From: Caldora sp. SIO3E6
GTDB lineage: Bacteria > Cyanobacteriota > Cyanobacteriia > Cyanobacteriales > Coleofasciculaceae
DNA: 6,792 nucleotides
Assembly (NCBI GenBank): GCA_010672185.1
Contig: JAAHHL010000379.1
Span: forward strand, 1-6,792
Direction: 5' to 3'
The number at the start of each line of letters is the position of its first letter. Position 1 is the first letter of the stretch. Shown piece after piece: positions 1-5,523 of the stretch. A program made the position numbers and the translations under genes. The notes under the pieces were generated by a model. That model did not search any database. It was not told the DNA's origin and saw only the letters and a program-made list of their open reading frames with translations.

Positions 1-9
1 TAGCCTTGG

Positions 10-393
10 ATGCTGAGTTCCTGTGGTACCAATACTCCTACTCTCGGACTAGCACCGACTAGGCAACTAGTGCAAAAAGCGATCGCATTTCAAGTAAGCC
101 AAACCCAACAGCAGTTGACTCAAAGGTTACAATCCCCCCCTTCCCAATTGGAAATCACTCAGGTGAAATTCAAACAAATCGAACCTTTTTTCATTGGAGA
201 TTTAGCTACTTACCGTGTTCTGGGTACATACAGTCTCACTATTGAGCTGCCAAAGCAGCGGGTGACTCAGCAGCAAAATCTCTTCGATATCTACCTGCAA
301 CGACAGAAAGAGGGCAAAACTTGGCGTTTAGCCGTACCTCAAGGGATTGAGCAAGGTAAACCCAGCAGCTGGCAGACCTATCTGATTCGTTAA
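10..393 (+). CDS. Small lipoprotein-like protein of unknown function, 5' end doubtful
   Basis: The frame encodes 127 residues. Residues 2-5 read L-S-S-C, a good lipobox, followed by a polar Thr/Pro-rich linker (residues 6-17) and a Gln-rich predicted helix (about 20-45). The rest looks like a small beta-rich domain ending in W-R-L-A-V-P and W-Q-T-Y-L-I. The composition resembles small conserved cyanobacterial lipoproteins of unknown role, which is recollection and not a search result. Oddly, only one residue precedes the lipobox and an in-frame TAG lies at 1-3, so no signal peptide can be encoded in this frame inside the window. Either the start is wrong, a nonsense mutation or frameshift removed the signal peptide, or the protein stays in the cytoplasm. 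No ribosome binding site can be judged because the window begins 9 bases upstream. A HIP1 site (79-86) lies inside the gene. The coding frame itself looks real; no function is assigned. Confidence 0.6.
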   Translation: MLSSCGTNTPTLGLAPTRQLVQKAIAFQVSQTQQQLTQRLQSPPSQLEITQVKFKQIEPFFIGDLATYRVLGTYSLTIELPKQRVTQQQNLFDIYLQRQKEGKTWRLAVPQGIEQGKPSSWQTYLIR

Positions 394-422
394 GTACTCC
401 CCATTAAACCTAGCAAGTCCTG

Positions 423-443
423 AAGGGGATTGTCCTCCTTTAA
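423..443 (+). terminator. Weak possible terminator hairpin
   Basis: AAGGGG (423-428) can pair with CCTCCTT (435-440) as a 6-bp stem with one G-T pair and a 6-nt loop. Only a short T run follows (TTTAACT). It sits 30 bases after the stop of the upstream lipoprotein-like gene, the right place for a terminator, but the stem and T tract are both weak. Confidence 0.2.
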
Positions 444-481
444 CTCACATCTTGCACTAGTACATGAATACTAAATAAAAG

Positions 482-516
482 GTGTTAGGTATTAGGTATT
501 AGGTGTTAGGTAAGAG
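482..516 (+). repeat. Heptamer tandem array, G-T-R-T-T-A-G type
   Basis: Consecutive units are GTGTTAG, GTATTAG, GTATTAG, GTGTTAG and a decayed GTAAGAG. Period-7 short tandem repeats are common between cyanobacterial genes. The strand sense is opposite to the array at 597-629. Confidence 0.85.
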
Positions 517-596
517 GATTTTTAAGGAATTTCCCAGTTTAAACCCTAATTAATGGGATATTTTGGGTAATAACTCTAATTTACTTGTTTTTTCTC

Positions 597-629
597 AACC
601 TAAAACCTAAAACCTAAAACCTAAAACCT
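597..629 (+). repeat. Heptamer tandem array, AACCTAA
   Basis: Four perfect AACCTAA units (597-624) are followed by a partial AACCT. The unit resembles eukaryotic telomere repeats, but the array is short and internal. It is nearly the reverse complement of the array at 482-516, differing at about one base per unit. Confidence 0.9.
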
Positions 630-690
630 CGATCCTGAGATATTTTCAGCCATAGTGCAAGATCTCAGTTTAACAAAAAATCCTTATTCC

Positions 691-718
691 CCCATTCCCC
701 ATTCTCAATTCTCAATTC
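691..718 (+). repeat. Heptamer tandem array, CCCATTC/TCAATTC
   Basis: Units are CCCATTC, CCCATTC, TCAATTC, TCAATTC, followed by a broken TCATAAT. This is a third period-7 array in the same intergenic region, with a different unit, in two sub-variants repeated twice each. Confidence 0.8.
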
Positions 719-816
719 TCATAATACTCATGTATCTTAAAAATATTGCCCCATCTCGATCCCCAATCTTTTTAGGGGTTTTCTTGGATGGATTCTAGGA
801 CAGGATGCCATAAAAC

Positions 817-846
817 TTGAATAAATATTAAGTAAATTCTTAATAT
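817..846 (+). promoter_or_regulatory. Candidate sigma-70 type promoter of the sensor kinase
   Basis: TTGAAT (817-822) and TAATAT (841-846) are separated by 18 bases and match the -35 and -10 consensus reasonably well. Transcription would start near 853, leaving a leader of under 20 bases before the ATG at 871. No clear Shine-Dalgarno sequence is visible in that leader. The tract is AT-rich, so chance hexamers are likely. Confidence 0.35.
825..846. promoter_or_regulatory. Palindrome overlapping the putative -10, possible operator
   Basis: ATATTAAG (825-832) and CTTAATAT (839-846) form a perfect 8-bp inverted repeat around a 6-base centre. It covers the spacer and the -10 hexamer of the proposed kinase promoter, a position where a bound dimeric regulator would block RNA polymerase. 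The regulator is unknown, and AT richness makes a chance palindrome possible. Confidence 0.3.
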
Positions 847-870
847 ATAAGTTCCCCGTAAAATACTTTC

Positions 871-3800
871 ATGCAACCTAGCAGTTCTTCTGATCCCCCC
901 ATTTCTTCTGAGCAGCTTATTGAGCGCTTTGGAGCAATTACCCGCAAAATTCGTCAGTTTCTGGATTTAGATTACATCCTGAACACTGCCGTCACCGATA
1001 TGCGGGAGCTACTCCAAATCGATCGATTGTTGATTTACCGCTTCAATCCAGACTGGAGTGGCTATGTCATGATCGAGTCTGTGGCTTCTGGCTGGATACC
1101 TCTGTTAAGCCAAGTCATTGATGACCCCTGCTTTAAAACAAAATGGGCTCAGCGCTATCAACAAGGTCGTGTCAGAGCAATGTCAGATGTCAACAAAAGC
1201 AATATTCGTCCCTGTCACTTGGGACTTTTAAATAAGCTCCAAGTACGTGCCAATGTTGTCGTCCCCATTTTACCAGGAAACAGCTTATGGGGATTGTTAA
1301 TTGCCCATCAATGCTCTAGTCCGAAGCAGTGGTCTAACTCAGAAGTCGATTTACTCAAGCATCTGACATTACAAATCAAGAGCGCGATTAGGCAAGCTGA
1401 AGCAGCACAGCAATCCCAAACCGTACTTCTAGAAAGTCAGCGAGCCGAAGTAGAGCGGCAAAAACTCAACCAAGAACTAGAAGCCAGAGTTCAGGAGCGT
1501 ACTGTTCAACTACAACAAGCAAACGAACAACTCCAAGCAGAAATCACTAAAAGGTTACAAGTACAGCAGGGACTTCAAGAGAGCCAAATCTGTCTCCAAT
1601 TGATTAATGCGATCTCCACTGCTAAAACTACAGGGTTTTCCCAGGAGCAAATTATTGAACAAACCCTGAGCAAGATTCATCATTTTTTTTCCAACTTGGG
1701 TGTGAGTTACAGCACTATTGAAGGAAAAAGTAAGTTAAGGATTATCCAAGCAAGTACACCTCCGGGGATGCAATTACCCAAAGACTTAGCTACTGACTTA
1801 AAAGCAGTCCCAGATTATCTGAACCTCCTTAGGCAAGGAGAACTAATGATTACGGAGAATGCTACCCAGGAGCCGATGCTGTCTCCCTTGGCTGGATGGA
1901 TGCATTCCTGCAATACTCAAGCTTTATTGGCTGTACCTCTGCGACAGTCAGACAAATTCGTCGGCTTACTGAGCCTTCACGCTTCAACTCCCCGTAGCTG
2001 GAGTGAGTATCAAGTCGGAACTATGATGGAAATTGCTGAGTATCTATCCAATAGTCTCCAAGAAGCTCAGGAACAACAAAAACGTAAGCAAGCAGAACAA
2101 GCCTTAAGGGAAAGTGAGCGCAAATTCCATGCTATCTTTAACCAGACCTTCCAGTTTATTGGGCTGATGTCACCAGATGGTGTCTTGCTCGAAGCCAATC
2201 AGAAAGCACTGGAGTTGGCTGGACTCCAAGCTGAGGAAGTAATTCATTGCCCCTTATGGGAGGCAGGCTGGTGGAAGATTTCACGGGCAACCCAAGCAGG
2301 ATTGCAAAAAGCGATCGCTCAAGCAGCAGCGGGTCGTTTTGTCCGTTACGAAGCTAACTATTTTGGTCCTGAGGATACCTTTGCTATTATCGACTTCTCC
2401 ATCAAACCTGTGCGGGATGAAAGTGGAAAAGTAGTGCTGCTGATTTCCGAAGGTAGGGATATTACTGAGCACAAGCAGGCTCTTGAGGAACTGCAACAGT
2501 TCAATAAACAACTAGAAACCAAAGTCCAGGAGCGGACAACTGATTTAATCGAGGCTAACCAACGACTACTGGCGGAAGTCGAAGAAAGACGGCGAACAGA
2601 ACAGTCATTACATCTGACTCAAGATATGTTCCGCCAGCTAATAGAACATATCCAGCAAGTTTTCTGGTTGGTGAGCGCCGATTTCCAAGAATTCCTCTAT
2701 GTTAGTCCTGCTGTTGAGAGAGTTCTGGGAAAAACTGCCCCTAGCCTTAATGAACCTCTGCAACCAGGTAGGGACATCCTGAGAAACTCCATATATCCAG
2801 AAGATCAAGAGCGAGTCCAAGCAAGTTTGAGGCAACTTTACCAGGGGGAGTATAGCCAAAAGTATCGCATTATTAGACCCGATGGGGAAGTGCGCCGGAT
2901 TTACTTCCATGCTTTTGGTATTGCCAACGAGCAGGGGGAATTTTACCGCTTTGCTGGCATCTGTCAAGATATTACCGAACGTCAATTTGAGCCAATACCG
3001 CAGCCAAATCTGGCAATTCAGACTGAACAACCAACCAATATCTTCGATACTATCCTGCGTGCTTCTGTTGATCATATCTACCTTATGGATCGAGAAGGTA
3101 AGTATCTCTATGCCAACCCTGAGGGATTAAAAGCTTGGGTATGGGAGTTAGGGGATTTGGTCGGCAATACGGGACAAAAACTCGGTTTGGCGGCAGAAGA
3201 AAGAGAAAATTTTGAGCAGCAACGGCAAGAGGTATTGAAGACCGGAAAACCCATAAGTGGGGAAATTCAGTTGACCAGGGTAGATGGTCTTCGCCATTAC
3301 CACTATCTCATCAGTCCAGTGCGGAACCAGGAAAATCAAGTCGAACAAGTAGTAATTATTAGCCGAGATATCACAGAGCACAAGCAGGCAGAAGACCAAC
3401 TTAGGGCATCCTTGCAAGAGAAAGAAACCTTCCTCAAAGAGATGCACCATCGCACCAAAAACAGCTTACAAATAATTTGTGATCTCTTGCACCTGTACTC
3501 TCGCTCCTTGGGAGAGTCACAGATTCTCAAACTCTTTGAAGACAGCCAGAACCGAGTCAAGGCAATCTGGCAGATTCATGAACAGCTTTATCAAGAGGAT
3601 AATTCGGCTCAGATTGACTTCCCAGAACATGTCACAACCCTAGTTAATCATATCTGTAGCTCCTACGGTGCTGAAAGTCGTGCTATTACCTGTAATGTTA
3701 ACGCCGAGCCAGTTTTACTCACAGCTAAAACCGCTCTTCCTTGTAGCTTAATTATTAATGAACTTGTCTGCAATTCCTTGCAGTCTGCCTTTCCGGCTCA

Positions 3801-4026
3801 GCAAGGAGGTGAAATTGGTGTCAGCATTCAGAACAACCGGTCGCAAAATCAGCTAATTTTGACTGTAAGTGATAATGGTATAGGCATTCCCAAAGATTTC
3901 GACTGGTACAATTCCCATTCTGTTGGCTTGCAATTAGTGCGTAGCCTAACTAAACAACTAGAAGGTAGTATTGAACTCAACCTTAGCCAAGGCACTGAAT
4001 TTCAGATCACTTTGTCAACTTCCTGA
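871..4026 (+). CDS. Cyanobacteriochrome (DXCF-type) multi-sensor histidine kinase, HisKA_2 class
   Basis: This is a 1051-residue soluble kinase with no membrane segment or signal peptide. Domains in order: GAF1 (about 15-175), coiled coil (about 185-238), GAF2 (about 240-398), PAS1 (about 415-535), a second coiled coil (about 537-580), PAS2 (about 585-705), PAS3 (about 722-838), HisKA_2 (about 848-930) and HATPase_c (about 945-1050). GAF1 has D-P-C-F at 85-88 and C115-H116 within R-P-C-H-L-G-L-L, 28 residues apart. This is the two-cysteine pattern of DXCF cyanobacteriochromes that bind phycocyanobilin or phycoviolobilin. The kinase core shows M-H-H-R-T-K-N at 858-864 (phosphoacceptor H859 or H860), the N box N-E-L-V-C-N at 963-968, and D-N-G-I-G-I-P at 1001-1007. 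The two coiled coils resemble each other (V-Q-E-R-T then E-A-N-Q or Q-A-N-E), suggesting internal duplication. There is no receiver domain, so the partner regulator lies elsewhere. The ATG at 871 has no clear ribosome binding site; the GAF1 start fits it. Domain order is confident, photochemistry is inferred. Confidence 0.9.
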   Translation: MQPSSSSDPPISSEQLIERFGAITRKIRQFLDLDYILNTAVTDMRELLQIDRLLIYRFNPDWSGYVMIESVASGWIPLLSQVIDDPCFKTKWAQRYQQGRVRAMSDVNKSNIRPCHLGLLNKLQVRANVVVPILPGNSLWGLLIAHQCSSPKQWSNSEVDLLKHLTLQIKSAIRQAEAAQQSQTVLLESQRAEVERQKLNQELEARVQERTVQLQQANEQLQAEITKRLQVQQGLQESQICLQLINAISTAKTTGFSQEQIIEQTLSKIHHFFSNLGVSYSTIEGKSKLRIIQASTPPGMQLPKDLATDLKAVPDYLNLLRQGELMITENATQEPMLSPLAGWMHSCNTQALLAVPLRQSDKFVGLLSLHASTPRSWSEYQVGTMMEIAEYLSNSLQEAQEQQKRKQAEQALRESERKFHAIFNQTFQFIGLMSPDGVLLEANQKALELAGLQAEEVIHCPLWEAGWWKISRATQAGLQKAIAQAAAGRFVRYEANYFGPEDTFAIIDFSIKPVRDESGKVVLLISEGRDITEHKQALEELQQFNKQLETKVQERTTDLIEANQRLLAEVEERRRTEQSLHLTQDMFRQLIEHIQQVFWLVSADFQEFLYVSPAVERVLGKTAPSLNEPLQPGRDILRNSIYPEDQERVQASLRQLYQGEYSQKYRIIRPDGEVRRIYFHAFGIANEQGEFYRFAGICQDITERQFEPIPQPNLAIQTEQPTNIFDTILRASVDHIYLMDREGKYLYANPEGLKAWVWELGDLVGNTGQKLGLAAEERENFEQQRQEVLKTGKPISGEIQLTRVDGLRHYHYLISPVRNQENQVEQVVIISRDITEHKQAEDQLRASLQEKETFLKEMHHRTKNSLQIICDLLHLYSRSLGESQILKLFEDSQNRVKAIWQIHEQLYQEDNSAQIDFPEHVTTLVNHICSSYGAESRAITCNVNAEPVLLTAKTALPCSLIINELVCNSLQSAFPAQQGGEIGVSIQNNRSQNQLILTVSDNGIGIPKDFDWYNSHSVGLQLVRSLTKQLEGSIELNLSQGTEFQITLSTS

Positions 4027-4075
4027 TGAAAAGGAAGAAACTTTTGTGAAATATTTTTCCCTTATACCTTCAAAT

Positions 4076-4113
4076 CCTCCTGCCTCCTGCCTCCTGCCTC
4101 CTGCCTCCTGCCT
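4076..4113 (+). repeat. Heptamer tandem array, CCTCCTG
   Basis: Five perfect CCTCCTG units (4076-4110) are followed by CCT. It lies in the 147-bp gap between the convergent kinase and Uma2 genes. The reverse-complement unit CAGGAGG occurs once at 4921-4927, inside the first MITE-like element. Confidence 0.9.
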
Positions 4114-4124
4114 TGTTTCTTAGG

Positions 4125-4152
4125 AGCAATTAGCCATTAGCAATTAGCCATT
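4125..4152 (+). repeat. Two-copy 14-mer of alternating heptamers
   Basis: AGCAATT-AGCCATT is repeated twice in full (4125-4138 and 4139-4152), followed by AGCCA. It is again period 7, placed 14 bases after the CCTCCTG array. No convincing terminator hairpin serving either convergent gene is visible in this gap. Confidence 0.85.
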
Positions 4153-4173
4153 AGCCAGAGTGTTTCTTAAAAG

Positions 4174-4815
4174 TTAAACTTTATCCCTGACCCATTTCCG
4201 AAAAGCTCTTAAAGCAGCACTTGAACCTTCTGTCAAACTCATTTGAACAAACTGAGAAACTCCTTCAACAATGGGAAAATTGGGAAAAGTAGGACTCAAG
4301 GAAGACTCAACATACTCACCTGCTTGCAGTACATTAATTGTTAAACTTCCCTTAGAAAACTGCCATAACTCAGGTACTCCCAAAGCTTCATAGGCACTCA
4401 GTTGTGTGTTAGAGGTAACATCAATTTCAATGGCTAGATCCGGAGGTGGATCTACAGTTAAATCTAATCTCCTTTTGCCAATCATTAAACGATAATTTTG
4501 AATATAAAAACAATTATCTGGTTCGATTCCTGCTGCCATATCCCGGCGCTTGAAAGTAGTTGAGCCGTAACATTCCCGCTCAATCTCTAACTCTTCCAGC
4601 AAAATTTTCACCATGTCACCAATAATTTCTTTATCAAACTCATGTTCTGGTAATGGCATTCTAATTTCTAATTTATTTTGAGAGTAAGCTACTCTATTTG
4701 CTCTTTTATCACCGAGTTCTTGCAGAATCTCCTCGAACTTTGACCAGTTGACATCAGTCAAAATAATCCTTTGTCCTGGAGGGATATTTAACTGTTGCAG
4801 CTGTAATGTTACCAT
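4174..4815 (-). CDS. Uma2 / DUF820 family protein (PD-(D/E)XK nuclease-like fold)
   Basis: The protein has 213 residues, a normal length for the family. Recognisable family features are G-I-E-P-D at 96-100, P-P-P-D-L-A-I-E-I-D at 123-132 (candidate metal ligands D100, E130 and D132) and Y-E-A-L-G-V-P-E-L-W at 142-151. Uma2 proteins adopt a restriction-endonuclease-like fold and occur in dozens of copies in many cyanobacterial genomes; their biological role is not established. After the E-I-D motif this copy reads V-T-S-N-T. From memory, close relatives often have Lys or Arg where N136 stands, so this copy may lack a catalytic basic residue, but that is unverified. The ATG at 4815 is preceded on the minus strand by AAGGGG about 9 bases upstream, an acceptable ribosome binding site. 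The gene converges on the sensor kinase and is not in an operon with any neighbour. Confidence 0.85.
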   Translation of the reverse strand: MVTLQLQQLNIPPGQRIILTDVNWSKFEEILQELGDKRANRVAYSQNKLEIRMPLPEHEFDKEIIGDMVKILLEELEIERECYGSTTFKRRDMAAGIEPDNCFYIQNYRLMIGKRRLDLTVDPPPDLAIEIDVTSNTQLSAYEALGVPELWQFSKGSLTINVLQAGEYVESSLSPTFPNFPIVEGVSQFVQMSLTEGSSAALRAFRKWVRDKV

Positions 4816-4878
4816 TAATAATTACCCCTTTGGATTAATCTGCTTCTATTTTAAGACGATCGCCCCATCCCATACTAA

Positions 4879-5006
4879 TATCAAGTTCGGTTGAATACTT
4901 ACACTTCGGTGGCAATAAGGCAGGAGGCTCCGAGGCTCCGAGGCAGAAGGGAAGAAAGAAGGTTGCAACGTAGAAGGGAATTATAACTGTTTATCCGAAC
5001 TTGATA
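4879..5006. mobile_element. MITE-like element with TATCAAGTTCGG terminal inverted repeats
   Basis: TATCAAGTTCGG (4879-4890) and CCGAACTTGATA (4995-5006) are perfect 12-bp inverted repeats. With imperfect continuation inward the match is 21 of 26 positions (4878-4903 against 4982-5007). TAA flanks both ends directly (4876-4878 and 5007-5009), which could be a 3-bp target duplication. The 128-bp body has no coding capacity, so any movement would depend on a transposase elsewhere. The purine-rich interior contains an 8-base tandem repeat. Element identity is inferred from architecture alone. Confidence 0.55.
4924..4944 (+). repeat. Short tandem repeat GAGGCTCC
   Basis: Two perfect GAGGCTCC units (4924-4931 and 4932-4939) are followed by a partial GAGGC. 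The period is 8, unlike the heptamers elsewhere in the window. It lies within the first MITE-like element. Confidence 0.7.
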
Positions 5007-5010
5007 TAAT

Positions 5011-5113
5011 ACCAAATCCGGTTCTCACCAGCTGGGTAAATATAATTCAAAGTCCCCCAGAATTGGGAGATTTAGGGGGCAAATGAATATCTTGTCTCTT
5101 AACCGGATTTAGT
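5011..5113. mobile_element. Second MITE-like element with AAATCCGGTT inverted repeats
   Basis: AAATCCGGTT (5014-5023) and AACCGGATTT (5101-5110) are perfect 10-bp inverted repeats. Extending outward to ACC/AGT gives 12 of 13 matches over 5011-5113. The body of about 100 bp is non-coding and contains a C-rich/G-rich hairpin. It begins 4 bases after the first MITE-like element ends and finishes about 20 bases before the stop codon of the dioxygenase fragment. No clear target duplication was found. Confidence 0.45.
5052..5080. repeat. CCCCC/GGGGG hairpin inside the second element
   Basis: CCCCC (5054-5058) can pair with GGGGG (5075-5079). An alternative inner stem is CCC (5056-5058) with GGG (5065-5067). 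Sequences of this form, with C run, AGAATT, G run, ATTTA and G run, recur in cyanobacterial intergenic DNA as far as I recall. On the minus strand it could also act in 3'-end formation for the dioxygenase gene, although no T tract follows. Confidence 0.4.
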
Positions 5114-5133
5114 CTGATTTTACAATTTAAGCT

Positions 5134-5482
5134 TTAAGCAATTGCAGTTAATTTCCCACAATGTTCATTAGCTGGCACTGCCTCCATCATCTTCTTGGGA
5201 TTGGGTAGCTTCAGGTTATTCATCAATTCGATAAACTCTTGGCGATCGCGTCCTCGAAAGCGAGGATTCCAGCGATTTTCTTCTCCAATGGTAGAAACTG
5301 TATGTCCTTGGTAGTCATGTCCTGGATATACTAGGGTCTCATCAGGAAGACGAAACAACTTCTGTATCACTGAATCGTAGAGAATGCCAGCATCCCCACC
5401 TTGGAAATCTGTACGTCCACAACCTCGGATAAATAAGGCATCTCCAGTGAGGATACCCTCGCCATTAATTAGATAAGCCATT
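5134..5482 (-). pseudogene. ETHE1-type persulfide dioxygenase, C-terminal half, interrupted by transposon
   Basis: These 116 codons (CAA then ATG at 5481, to TAA at 5134) encode the C-terminal half of a metallo-beta-lactamase-fold sulfur (persulfide) dioxygenase. Diagnostic stretches are L-T-G-D-A-L-F-I-R-G-C-G-R-T-D-F, L-V-Y-P-G-H-D-Y and E-A-V-P-A-N. The Asp of T-G-D (codon 5442-5440) is an iron ligand in this family. The enzyme oxidises glutathione persulfide to sulfite in sulfide detoxification. Full-length members have about 230-250 residues; the HxHxDH motif and the PGHT His are missing here. The PGHT segment reappears in frame at the right edge (6766-6792, minus strand), on the far side of the tnpB element. 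An open frame extends upstream to a TTG at 5520, but those codons come from the transposon end. There is no frameshift or stop inside the remnant, so the insertion looks recent. Confidence in family is high; loss of function is inferred. Confidence 0.88.
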
Positions 5483-5494
5483 TGACATCCTCCC
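5482..5494 (-). promoter_or_regulatory. Shine-Dalgarno-like GGAGG at transposon end, ahead of an in-frame ATG
   Basis: On the minus strand GGAGG (5493-5489) is followed by 7 bases and then ATG (5481-5479), in frame with the dioxygenase remnant. The GGAGG belongs to the foot of the element's right-end hairpin. It could allow translation restart of a 115-residue C-terminal fragment, though that fragment would lack most metal ligands. Confidence 0.4.
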
Positions 5495-5513
5495 TGGCCT
5501 AAAGGCACAGGGA
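5491..5513 (-). repeat. Right-end imperfect hairpin of the tnpB element
   Basis: On the minus strand TCCCTG-T-GCC pairs with GGC-CAGGGA around a TTTA loop: 9 base pairs with a single bulged T. A bulged subterminal hairpin a few bases from the tip is the hallmark of IS200/IS605 ends recognised by Y1 transposases. It lies 8 bases inside the deduced right tip and just after the tnpB stop codon, so it would also be part of the element's right-end RNA. Confidence 0.75.
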
Positions 5514-5523
5514 TTCCCAAACC

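Larger units (their letters stand above)
449..663. repeat. Nested inverted repeat, 215 bp, MITE-like
   Basis: The outer arms are perfect 11-bp inverted copies: ATCTTGCACTA (449-459) and TAGTGCAAGAT (653-663). Inside them, at almost equal distances (22 and 23 bases), lie two heptamer arrays of opposite sense (482-516 and 597-629) that can pair with about one mismatch per 7 bases. A transcript or single strand could therefore fold into one long stem with a loop of about 80 bases. CTCA occurs next to both ends (444-447 and 664-667) and might be a decayed target duplication, though this is a weak match. No coding capacity was seen. The MITE label is inference from architecture. Confidence 0.5.
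394..870. other. 477-bp intergenic region dominated by repeats
   Basis: No credible gene was found on either strand. The stretch holds a weak hairpin just after the upstream gene, a nested inverted repeat (449-663) containing two heptamer arrays of opposite strand sense, a third heptamer array (691-718), and an AT-rich tract from about 810 to 850 with promoter-like hexamers and a palindrome ahead of the sensor kinase. There is also a 7-bp stem, CTGAGAT (635-641) with ATCTCAG (662-668), overlapping the right arm of the nested repeat. Confidence 0.7.
4816..5133. other. 318-bp non-coding gap holding two MITE-like elements
   Basis: No gene was found. The left 60 bases carry the upstream region of the Uma2 gene, including its ribosome binding site. 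The rest is almost entirely two adjacent inverted-repeat elements (about 4879-5006 and 5011-5113), separated by only a few bases. Confidence 0.7.

Noticed and set aside
597..629. Telomere or replicon end
   Set aside because: Only about five units, internal to the window, and partnered with an opposite-sense array. Other heptamer arrays nearby have different units.
761..780. CCCC...GGGG hairpin followed by TTTT as a terminator
   Set aside because: The stem is only 4 bp with a 10-base loop, and no gene ends nearby on the plus strand.
2281..3560. Several antisense open frames of 74-145 codons and a plus-strand alternative frame within the kinase gene
   Set aside because: They overlap a well-supported multi-domain kinase, have no recognisable motifs, and look like shadow frames.
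4076..4157. CRISPR array
   Set aside because: The units are contiguous 7-mers with no spacers, so this is a simple tandem repeat.
5483..5520. Treating 5134-5520 as one intact 128-residue gene starting at TTG 5520
   Set aside because: The first 12 or so codons come from the transposon right-end hairpin. True dioxygenase sequence starts at Gln (5482) and the upstream half is on the other side of the element.
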